Assembly: GCA_947627615.1 (NCBI GenBank)
Contig: CANQWS010000006.1
Span: 29,271 to 93,270 of the forward strand
Reading direction: 5' to 3'
DNA from: an uncultured Muribaculaceae bacterium
GTDB lineage: Bacteria > Bacteroidota > Bacteroidia > Bacteroidales > Muribaculaceae
DNA length: 64,000 nt
Below are positions 18,332 through 26,260 of this stretch, one piece after another. The notes beneath the pieces were generated by a model, which was not told where the DNA came from, did not search any database, and saw only the letters and a program-made list of their open reading frames with translations. Position 1 is the stretch's first letter. Each line of letters starts with the position of its first letter. The translations under genes and the position numbers were made by a program.

Positions 18332-20509
18332 ATGAAAAAATATATTGCATTTTCAATCATGGCCGTAGCCGCAGCAGGCGGAGCCTCGTTGCTCTCTTCC
18401 TGCGAGGATACGCTCGATGCCGACAAATATCTTGATGACCGTCGCACGATCGAGACCGTGTTCACCGACATCAACCAGACCAACGGCTGGCTTTCACAGG
18501 CCTATTCGTTCCTCCGCGGTCCGCTGGCCGAGGTGAGAACCAAGGAACACGCCTATTTCCAGTGCTTCGCCGATGACATGTACTTCGGTGACCGCGACGC
18601 CAAGAAGGGCGACGGTTATCCCTACATGGAGTCCTACAACGCCATCAAACAGGGTGACTATGACGAGAATTTCGGCGCCGACGCATGGACCAACGCCTAC
18701 AAAGGCATCTACCAGGCTTCGATTTTCATCAACAACATTGACCTGAACACCAAGCTGACCCCCGAGGAACGCCTCGACATGAAGGGTCAGGCCCGTTTCG
18801 TGCGCGCATACTATTACTGGCTCCTTCTCCGCAAATACGGTCCCGTGCCCATCATGCCTCTCGAAGGTTCGGACTACACCAAACCCTACAGCGAACTGTC
18901 CATTCCCCGCAGCTCCTACGAGGAAGTGGCCCAGTTCATCGGCGACGAGATGGTGCAGGCTGCCAAGGAACTCGAATCATGGAGCCGTTACATAGGCAAC
19001 ACTGACGCCACATCGATCATACGCGCCACCAAGGGTGCCGCTCTGGCCACCCGCGCTCTGGCATTCATCTATGCAGCCTCTCCGCTTGCCAACGGTCAGC
19101 TCGCCAACGGCTATCACCCCGCCGGCGTGAACGACGCCTTTGCAAAACTGCTCAAGAACAGAGACGGCAAGGAACTTCTCGGACTGACCTACGATGAATC
19201 GAAATGGGCCCGCGCAGCCGCCGCCTGCCGTGACGTCATCGAATGCCAGGCCAACTATGAGCTCTATCACGCAGGTCTCCAGACCGTGGACAACAAGACC
19301 ACCGGTTATCCCAAGACCATCACTCCGCCCGCCGACGGTGACTTCTCCACCAAGAACTGGCCGGAAGGCTGGGCCGACATAGACCCCTACCTCTCCTACC
19401 GCGACCTTTTCAATGGCGCCGTGGGTCTTGACAACCCCGAGATCATCTTCTCGCGCGGATATAACACTGCCGGCCATGAAGCATGGCACCAGGGCGTGGA
19501 CGGTTTCGTTACACACGAGCTCCCCAACTCGCTCTTAGGATTCAACTGCCACGGCCTCACCCAGAAAATGGTCGACGCCTATTACATGAACGACGGTACG
19601 GACGTTGCCGGCAAGGACAGCGAGATGAACGGCGGTGACGGCTCCGAGCGCCGCAAGGACTGGACCACCAGCCGCGGTAACCTCGCCTACTCGAAATATC
19701 CCCCGCTCGGTCCCGGTGTGTCGATGCAGTATGCCGAACGCGAACCCCGCTTCTATGCATGCGTGGCCTTCAACGGCTCCTACTGGTGGGATGCATGTCC
19801 TACACGCAGCAACAAATACATGCAGGTGTTCTACTGGCGCGGAACCACCACAGGCTCCAGCTCCGACGGTTCCAAGACCACTTACAACAACGGTTATGCC
19901 AACGGTTCCTACTATCTGCGCACAGGTATAGGCTGCAAGAAATGGGTTCACCCCAGCGATTACCGCACCATGCGCGACGGATCTGACTACAGCCACATCA
20001 TCCACAAATGGGAACCCGCCATCCGTTACGCCGATATCCTTCTGCTCTATGCCGAGGCTCTCAACGAGTTGTCAGGCTCATATCAGATTGAATCATGGGA
20101 CGGCTCGACGGTCTACAACGTGAGCCGCGATGTAAACCAGATGAAGCGCGGTATCCGTCCCGTACGCTGCCGTGCCGGTCTGCCTGACTACACCGCCGCC
20201 GAATACGGTGATGCCCGGGTGCTCCGCGACAAAATCAAACGCGAGCGCATGATTGAGCTGCTTGGCGAAGGCAAGCGTTATTATGACCTGCGCCGCTGGA
20301 TGGACGCCCCCATTGAGGAAGCCAAGACTGTCTACGGCTGCAACGTGATGATGACAGCAAAACAGCAGAACGATTTCCAGCGCATTGTTCCTATCTACGA
20401 ACTGCCCACAGTGTTCTCGGACAAGATGTACCTCTGGCCCATCTCCTTCAGCGAGCTGAAGCGTAACAAGAACCTGGTACAGAATCCCGGATGGCAGAAT
20501 CACGATTGA
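18332..20509 (+). CDS. SusD/RagB-like surface glycan-binding lipoprotein
   Basis: The 725-aa product has a lipoprotein signal with Cys24 (LLSSC), N-terminal TPR-like helices (ARFVRAYYYWLLLRKYGPVPIM) and the C-terminal SusD signature (IRYADILLLYAEALNE, IKRERMIELLGEGKRYYDLRRW). It forms the lid over the SusC-like porin and binds substrate at the cell surface. It is somewhat longer than typical SusD proteins, consistent with extra loops in the binding half. It lies 18 bp after susC. Confidence 0.97.
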   Translation: MKKYIAFSIMAVAAAGGASLLSSCEDTLDADKYLDDRRTIETVFTDINQTNGWLSQAYSFLRGPLAEVRTKEHAYFQCFADDMYFGDRDAKKGDGYPYMESYNAIKQGDYDENFGADAWTNAYKGIYQASIFINNIDLNTKLTPEERLDMKGQARFVRAYYYWLLLRKYGPVPIMPLEGSDYTKPYSELSIPRSSYEEVAQFIGDEMVQAAKELESWSRYIGNTDATSIIRATKGAALATRALAFIYAASPLANGQLANGYHPAGVNDAFAKLLKNRDGKELLGLTYDESKWARAAAACRDVIECQANYELYHAGLQTVDNKTTGYPKTITPPADGDFSTKNWPEGWADIDPYLSYRDLFNGAVGLDNPEIIFSRGYNTAGHEAWHQGVDGFVTHELPNSLLGFNCHGLTQKMVDAYYMNDGTDVAGKDSEMNGGDGSERRKDWTTSRGNLAYSKYPPLGPGVSMQYAEREPRFYACVAFNGSYWWDACPTRSNKYMQVFYWRGTTTGSSSDGSKTTYNNGYANGSYYLRTGIGCKKWVHPSDYRTMRDGSDYSHIIHKWEPAIRYADILLLYAEALNELSGSYQIESWDGSTVYNVSRDVNQMKRGIRPVRCRAGLPDYTAAEYGDARVLRDKIKRERMIELLGEGKRYYDLRRWMDAPIEEAKTVYGCNVMMTAKQQNDFQRIVPIYELPTVFSDKMYLWPISFSELKRNKNLVQNPGWQNHD

Positions 20510-20563
20510 TGCGCCGGCGTTATCAACACCTTCTCAAACAACAAATATATATATTACTGAAAA

Positions 20564-21628
20564 ATGAAACTTTCGATATATAACAGAATATTTGCTCTCG
20601 GAGCGGTGGCTGTGCTTCTGATGACGTCAACCACTTCCTGTAACGACGAGTGGACCGAAGAGCAGTATGAGCAGTATGCCGGTTTCAAGGCACCGCTTGA
20701 CACCGAAGGCAACAGCGTGGGTGTCACCACGGTCTATGTTCCGTTTACCCGCAGGGACGCCGACGGCAAAGCCCTCTATGGAGCCGAAGGCCTCTCGAGC
20801 TACAAGCTGCCCGTAATTATCAGTGGCTCCACAGTCAACAGCCGTGACCGCAATGTGCATGTGGCCCATTCCGATACTCTCGACATCCTCAACCAGTCAC
20901 GTTTCGCCAACCGTCACGAGCTCTGGTACAAGGACATGTCGGACTATGCCAAATATCCTTCGACCCTGCTCCTGGAGAAAGGCAACAGCACCGGTCTGCT
21001 CCCCATCGAGCTTGATTTCCGCGGCATTGACCTGAGTGACCGTTACGTGCTTCCCCTGACGGTGGTCGATGCCCCCGAGGACGGATGCATCCGCAACCCA
21101 CGCAAGCACTATGCCACCGCAATGCTCCGCATTCTCCCTTACACGGACTATTCCGGAGTGTTCCAGGCCGCCAACGTGAAGTTCTACCTCGTTTCCGGCG
21201 GTATCACCGATGACGAACCCGGTGCCATGACCACAGTACAGACCTACGTGGTTGACGAGAACACCGTGTTCTTCTACGCCGGTACATTCAATGAGAGCAG
21301 CCAGCTGCGCAAGGACTACAAGATCTATGCCCGTTTCGAGCCGTTTGAAGAGGGCGGAACCCGCGGACAGGTCACTTTCTACACCGATAACGAACGCATG
21401 AACTTTGTCCAGAACAAGAAGGCCACATTCACCATCATCGAACAGCCTGACGAAGTCCAGACCTACATTGTGCGCCGCACTCTGATCATCAACGATATCG
21501 ACTATACTTTCGATGACTACTCAACAGCCATGGGATCAGTCATAACCTACCTCATCCAGGGTAACATGACAATGGAGCGCAAGCTCAACACCCAGATGCC
21601 TGTCGAAGACCAGATTGTCTTTGACTGA
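20564..21628 (+). CDS. DUF1735/DUF4973-type PUL lipoprotein
   Basis: The 354-aa product has a lipoprotein signal with Cys26 (STTSC) and a beta-rich body with the layout of Bacteroidales DUF1735/DUF4973 proteins (GLLPIELDFRGIDLSDRYVLPLTV, DYSGVFQAANV). Such proteins normally follow susD and are taken to be surface glycan-binding proteins. It lies 54 bp after the SusD gene. A hairpin (GAGTGCG 21650-21656 with CGCACTC 21680-21686) follows it and may shape expression of the downstream enzymes. Confidence 0.8.
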   Translation: MKLSIYNRIFALGAVAVLLMTSTTSCNDEWTEEQYEQYAGFKAPLDTEGNSVGVTTVYVPFTRRDADGKALYGAEGLSSYKLPVIISGSTVNSRDRNVHVAHSDTLDILNQSRFANRHELWYKDMSDYAKYPSTLLLEKGNSTGLLPIELDFRGIDLSDRYVLPLTVVDAPEDGCIRNPRKHYATAMLRILPYTDYSGVFQAANVKFYLVSGGITDDEPGAMTTVQTYVVDENTVFFYAGTFNESSQLRKDYKIYARFEPFEEGGTRGQVTFYTDNERMNFVQNKKATFTIIEQPDEVQTYIVRRTLIINDIDYTFDDYSTAMGSVITYLIQGNMTMERKLNTQMPVEDQIVFD

Positions 21629-21718
21629 TAGTCACCTGACAGCCATTACGAGTGCGTCCTGTCCGCTCATGCGATGGGGCGCACTCTCAATTAGAACAAG
21701 TAACTGCCAACTACCAAC

Positions 21719-23695
21719 ATGGATATACTGAAACTGATACTGGCGGCCGCTATGCTGCCATCAGCCGCTTCAGGCGTTTTTGCCGCTGACACGGACGATG
21801 CCTACGCCACTCCCCGTATTTTCTGGGACGTGGCCTCGGAACGCACCGTGTTTCCGGCCAACAGCTCCTATACCGGCTACTCCCGCATGATTCAGCTCGC
21901 CGACGGCTCTCTGCTGGCCGTGACCGAAAATTCCGGCATTAAGATTGCCCGCAGCTATGACGGCGGCGACACGTGGACCGGCGAAAAGAAAATAGTGAAC
22001 AACCGAACCGGAATCAACGAATGTGTCCCGGACCTGCTTCAGCTTGCCGACGGGACAATCATTGTGGGTTACAATCCCCGCCCCACGCAGCCCTATTCGG
22101 CTGACCGCCGCTTCGGGATACGCTGCAAGATAAGCCGCGACAACGGAGAGACATGGAGTGACGAAATATACATCTACGATGCCTCGCACACCTACGACGA
22201 CGGTTGCTGGGAGCCTCACTTCCTTCAGCTGCCCTCGGGCGAGCTGCAGTGCTATTTCGCCGACGAGAGTCCCTATACCTCCAGCAACGAGCAGCAGATC
22301 TCAGTGTGCCGCTCCACGGACGGAGGTCTGACATGGAGCGCTCCCGAGTGCGTGAGCTTCCGTCCCGGCTGCCGCGACGGCATGCCTGCCGCCATCCTGC
22401 TCGAGGACCCCGACGAGATTGTGGTGATTGTGGAGGATAACGGATGGTACGGAAACATGGGCAATTTCACGCCCACAACCGTGCGCTGCCCACTCGCCAC
22501 AAACTGGCATGATTACCACGTGGGCGGACCGGACGACACGAACCGCAACATGATCTACACTTTCAAACCCGGGAAGAACATGGCCGCCCCCTACATAAAG
22601 AAACTTGCCGACGGCACTACCGTGGCCTCCTGTCAGGGACTCTACAAGCGCACATCGGAGAATCTTGACCTCTGGGTGGCTGTGGGCGACAAGCGCGCAC
22701 GCAATTTCAAGAGCCTTTCCCGCCCGTTCTCCCTGCCTGAGTCCAAGTCCTCCATGTGGAACTCCCTCGCTGTCATTGACGGCGATGTGGTGGTTGCCGT
22801 GGGTGGAATTGACCGTTCGATAAAGATGATAAAGGGCTATCCGGTCTCGACCGTAGGCGTGGCCCGCGCAAAATCCGTCAATGTCAACGGCGTGGCCGAC
22901 GAGGGCGAACTGTTCTCCGGCGAATCGCGCAAACTCCTTCCGATGGGAACCGAAAGCCGCAACCCCTCCTACATTGACATGGTCTGGGACGATGACTACC
23001 TCTATCTGACCGCTTCCGTGGACGACAGGGAGATTGTATCCGACCAGGGGAAATCAAACGATCAGGTGACCGTTTATCTCGACCCTCAGGACCTGCGCAC
23101 GACCAAACTCGCCGTGGGCCTTTACAGGGTGACTATGAATGTTGACGGCAGTCTGACAATGTCGGAGTCCAAGGGCCGCACATGGGGTGCCTCCGCGGCT
23201 GTTGACGGAGCGCTTTACAAGGTGGTTACCGATGCCGACGGTTATCTTATGGAGGCCGCCATTCCATGGAGCGCGCTGAAAGTCAGCGATGTCTCGGCCG
23301 GACGCAAGATGCGTATGGCTGCGGAAATCTCTCAGGCCGGGGCTTCAGCCACGGTCAAGGACGTGATGACCGACGTGGTGGCCACCCGTTCCGAGACGTG
23401 GATGCCCGTAAGCCTTTTAGCTGAAGAGGCGGGCGCCGCGATTTCCCTCCCCTCTGTCTCCGGTGATTCCGGAGTCACTGTTGTCTCTGAAAAAGGCCGG
23501 ATAACGGTCGATTCCGCGCTTCCCATGGAGAGCGTGAGGGTATATTCCCTGTCCGGAACCATGCTGTGCGGAAATCTGAAGATTGACGGCGGTTCATGCC
23601 ACGAGGAATTCATTGCCGGCGCAAGCGGACTGGCGCTTGTGGCCGTGACGCTGACTGGCGGCATGACCGTAACACGTAAAATTATACTGAAATGA
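21719..23695 (+). CDS. BNR/Asp-box (sialidase-fold) protein with CBM9/DOMON-like domain
   Basis: The 658-aa product has a signal peptide, then a six-blade propeller with three clear Asp boxes: SYDGGDTW, SRDNGETW and STDGGLTW. The N-terminal FRIP motif of GH33 sialidases is absent; the matching place reads YSRMIQLADGSLLA, which fits GH93-like or other BNR hydrolases better. After about residue 385 there is a CBM9/DOMON-like sugar-binding domain (YIDMVWDDDYLYLTASVDD, YLMEAAIPWSAL). The protein ends in a sorting-type tail (VRVYSLSG to KIILK). It overlaps the GH76 gene by 4 bp (ATGA), so the two are translationally coupled. Confidence 0.8.
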   Translation: MDILKLILAAAMLPSAASGVFAADTDDAYATPRIFWDVASERTVFPANSSYTGYSRMIQLADGSLLAVTENSGIKIARSYDGGDTWTGEKKIVNNRTGINECVPDLLQLADGTIIVGYNPRPTQPYSADRRFGIRCKISRDNGETWSDEIYIYDASHTYDDGCWEPHFLQLPSGELQCYFADESPYTSSNEQQISVCRSTDGGLTWSAPECVSFRPGCRDGMPAAILLEDPDEIVVIVEDNGWYGNMGNFTPTTVRCPLATNWHDYHVGGPDDTNRNMIYTFKPGKNMAAPYIKKLADGTTVASCQGLYKRTSENLDLWVAVGDKRARNFKSLSRPFSLPESKSSMWNSLAVIDGDVVVAVGGIDRSIKMIKGYPVSTVGVARAKSVNVNGVADEGELFSGESRKLLPMGTESRNPSYIDMVWDDDYLYLTASVDDREIVSDQGKSNDQVTVYLDPQDLRTTKLAVGLYRVTMNVDGSLTMSESKGRTWGASAAVDGALYKVVTDADGYLMEAAIPWSALKVSDVSAGRKMRMAAEISQAGASATVKDVMTDVVATRSETWMPVSLLAEEAGAAISLPSVSGDSGVTVVSEKGRITVDSALPMESVRVYSLSGTMLCGNLKIDGGSCHEEFIAGASGLALVAVTLTGGMTVTRKIILK

Positions 23696-25251
23696 AACGA
23701 ACCATACTTGCCGTTGCGCTGGCCACGATAGCTTTTGCTTCCAGACCGGCCGATATGGAAAAACTGCAGCTGGCCCGGCAGAACATAGAGAGGGCCATGG
23801 CCCTGACCGATGCGTCATGGGAGAAATCCATCAAGGGAACCGACACGAACCTGTGGCTGGCCGACAAATATCACACAACCGCGAAGTTCTCGACCGGAAA
23901 GGCCGATGTGTGGCCCTACACGGCGGCCATCGAGGCCCACTGTTCGGTCCTTGAGGCGCTTGAGCGTATCAAGGATTCCGAACCTGACTTCTATCAGCAG
24001 CATGCGGCCCTCTACAAGGACCGTCTCGCAAAGCTGATTGACAATCTCGAATATTACAAGGGCAGCTACACCCTTCCGTCCTACGCTGTGAACCGCAAGG
24101 TGAGCCCGTATGCGGTTCCGAGGGCCGACAAGAGAGGCGAGGCCAATGTGACGGGAATCCTCAATGTCTACGATGACCAGATGTGGCTCGCACGCGAGCT
24201 GGTGCGCGCCTATCGTCTGACTGACAATGAATCGTATCTTGAGATTGCCACCGAGCTGACCGATTATGTGCTCGAAGGCTGGGACTGCTGGCGCGACGCT
24301 GACGGAAACGAGTATGGCGGCATCACATGGGGCCCTGGCTACAATTCCAAGCATGCCTGCAGCAACGCTCCCATAATCCAGCCTCTGGTGTGGCTGTCGG
24401 ACATCTATTCGTCACGTGACGACGAGATGAAATATTATTACCGTGACGAAGAAGGCGCGCGCAAGACCGAGACCGTGAAACGCGGAAGCCTCTATCTGGA
24501 ATTCGCCCGCAAGGTCTATGCATGGCAGAAAAAGAAACTGATGGACTCGCGCGGTCTCTACTGGGACATGATGGGCGCCGACGGAAAGATACTCGTGTCA
24601 CGCGGCTACCGCCAGCACGTTGACTGCGGCGCTCCCGGAGGAAACTTCTACAGCTACAATACCGGAACCATGATTGCCGGCGCGGCCGAGCTCTACAGGG
24701 TGACAAAGGAAAGTACCTATCTCGACGACCTCACAAAGACCATCGGCTCGTCACTCAACGTGTTCTCGAAATACCTGCGCAGTCACAAGACATACGAATT
24801 CAAGACCGACGAGACTGCCGAGAACGGTTTCAACACGTGGTTCAACAATGTGCTCATGCGTTCCTACATAGTCTCGGTGCCGTATGAGGAATCGAACACC
24901 GTCCGTGGCCTCAAATCGTTCCAGTACAATCTTGACTATGCCTTCGAGAACCATAACCGTGACAATATGCTCCCGATCCATCTGATTGACGGATGGGGCG
25001 ACGAGGTCTATACCAAGGCTTTCCATCAGTTCGCTTTCGCGTCGGAATATGCCATGCTGGCTATATGGCACATCGATGCCTACGAAGCGGCGGCCATAGA
25101 TGACATCACAGGCGATTCCGTTACGGAAAACGATGATGTCTATAACCTCAGCGGGGTGAAACTCGGCCGTCTGGATGAAATCCGCAGTACTCTGCCCCGG
25201 GGCATCTACATTGTGGGAGGCCGTAAAATGTTAATTGGCGAAGCGCGTTGA
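23692..25251 (+). CDS. GH76 family alpha-1,6-mannanase-like enzyme
   Basis: The 519-aa product has a short signal peptide and the (alpha/alpha)6 pattern of GH76. The paired catalytic Asp residues are Asp161-Asp162 (VYDDQMWLARELVRAY), and WGPGYNSKHACSNAP follows. GH76 enzymes hydrolyse alpha-1,6-mannosidic bonds, and some act on other alpha-mannosides. The C-terminus (VYNLSGVKLG, GIYIVGGRKMLI) is a sorting-type tail. It shares ATGA with the previous gene, and the next GH43 gene begins 5 bp after its stop. A second GH76 is encoded at 38536. Confidence 0.88.
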   Translation: MKRTILAVALATIAFASRPADMEKLQLARQNIERAMALTDASWEKSIKGTDTNLWLADKYHTTAKFSTGKADVWPYTAAIEAHCSVLEALERIKDSEPDFYQQHAALYKDRLAKLIDNLEYYKGSYTLPSYAVNRKVSPYAVPRADKRGEANVTGILNVYDDQMWLARELVRAYRLTDNESYLEIATELTDYVLEGWDCWRDADGNEYGGITWGPGYNSKHACSNAPIIQPLVWLSDIYSSRDDEMKYYYRDEEGARKTETVKRGSLYLEFARKVYAWQKKKLMDSRGLYWDMMGADGKILVSRGYRQHVDCGAPGGNFYSYNTGTMIAGAAELYRVTKESTYLDDLTKTIGSSLNVFSKYLRSHKTYEFKTDETAENGFNTWFNNVLMRSYIVSVPYEESNTVRGLKSFQYNLDYAFENHNRDNMLPIHLIDGWGDEVYTKAFHQFAFASEYAMLAIWHIDAYEAAAIDDITGDSVTENDDVYNLSGVKLGRLDEIRSTLPRGIYIVGGRKMLIGEAR

Positions 25252-25255
25252 GGAA

Positions 25256-26164
25256 ATGAGCGCAAGATTGAAAATAGCATTCCTGTCGGCCCTGATGGGC
25301 GGCAGTGCGGCAGCCGTGAATCCCGAGGTGGCCGATCCCACCGTGTTCCGCGATGCCGACGGCCTTTATTACCTCTATGGCACAGGTTCGCCGTCGGACA
25401 ACGGATTCCCTTTCTACACATCAGCCGACCTTGACTCATGGCGCGGTTCCGAAAGCAAGGCCCTGACTCCCGGCGATGCTTTCGGCACCAAGGGCTTCTG
25501 GGCGCCTCAGGTGTTCCGTCATGACGGCAGGTACTACATGTTCTACACCGCCGACGAGCAAATAGCCTTTGCCGTTTCCGACAGTCCCGCCGGACCGTTC
25601 AAGGGCGGTTCGCGGATTGAGTCCTCGTTCAAGCAGATTGACCCATACGTGTTTTTCGATACCGACGGGACCCCTTATCTCTACTTCGTGAGGCTTGACG
25701 GAGGCAACCGCATCTTTGTGGGCCGTCTTGACGATAATCTTGCGGCGGTGGACCAGTCTACCGTCACCCACTGCATCACGGCCGACCTGCCCTGGGAAAA
25801 TACCACCGGCGGATATCGCGTTACGGAAGGCCCCACGGTAATCAAGCGTGACGGCGTGTATCATCTGTTTTATTCGGCCAATGATTTCCGCAATCCTGAT
25901 TACGCCGTTGGCCATGCCACGGCCACATCGCCCTACGGTCCGTGGACCAAGAGCCCGGAGCCTGTGATAACCCGCAGGGATATCGGCGTGAACGGCACGG
26001 GCCATGGCGATATGTTTGTCGACGGCGTCGGAGCCTTGCGCTATGTGTTCCACACTCATAATTCCGACAGCAAGGTGTCGCCCCGCCTCACGTGGATTGT
26101 GACGCTCGACCCTGTCACTTTCCGCCCTGTCCCCGGCTCCGCCCGCTCACTCACGGTAGAATAA
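25256..26164 (+). CDS. GH43 family glycoside hydrolase
   Basis: I chose the ATG at 25256, preceded by TGAGGAA, over an upstream TTG at 25235; it places a signal peptide (ARLKIAFLSALMGGSAAA) at the N-terminus and gives 302 aa. All three GH43 acids are visible: the base Asp in VADPTVF, the modulating Asp in QIDPYVF and the acid Glu in TEGPTV. GH43 enzymes include arabinofuranosidases, xylosidases and galactanases; the exact specificity cannot be read. It is the last gene of the operon that begins at 10951. Confidence 0.88.
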   Translation: MSARLKIAFLSALMGGSAAAVNPEVADPTVFRDADGLYYLYGTGSPSDNGFPFYTSADLDSWRGSESKALTPGDAFGTKGFWAPQVFRHDGRYYMFYTADEQIAFAVSDSPAGPFKGGSRIESSFKQIDPYVFFDTDGTPYLYFVRLDGGNRIFVGRLDDNLAAVDQSTVTHCITADLPWENTTGGYRVTEGPTVIKRDGVYHLFYSANDFRNPDYAVGHATATSPYGPWTKSPEPVITRRDIGVNGTGHGDMFVDGVGALRYVFHTHNSDSKVSPRLTWIVTLDPVTFRPVPGSARSLTVE

Positions 26165-26181
26165 ATCCTTACTGCCGGCAG

Positions 26182-26211
26182 TTGACTGAACTTTATCAGT
26201 CTAGTTCTTTG
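26182..26211 (+). promoter_or_regulatory. Putative promoter of the sulfatase gene
   Basis: TTG at 26182-26184 and GTTCTTTG at 26204-26211 are separated by 19 bp, matching Bacteroidetes -33/-7 spacing. The two-half-site operator is not present, so this unit is probably controlled differently from the main operon. Confidence 0.4.
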
Positions 26212-26260
26212 ATAATAAAGAAAGAGTACTTATACCATATTCGCATATATTCAGTTATTT

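Noticed and set aside
21719..23695. GH33 sialidase
   Set aside because: Asp boxes alone mark the fold; the FRIP motif needed for a confident sialidase call is missing.
26182..26211. Further copy of the shared PUL operator before the sulfatase gene
   Set aside because: No TGAA(C/T) half-sites at 58 and 37 bp before the -7 element; the TGAACT near 26187 is at the wrong distance.
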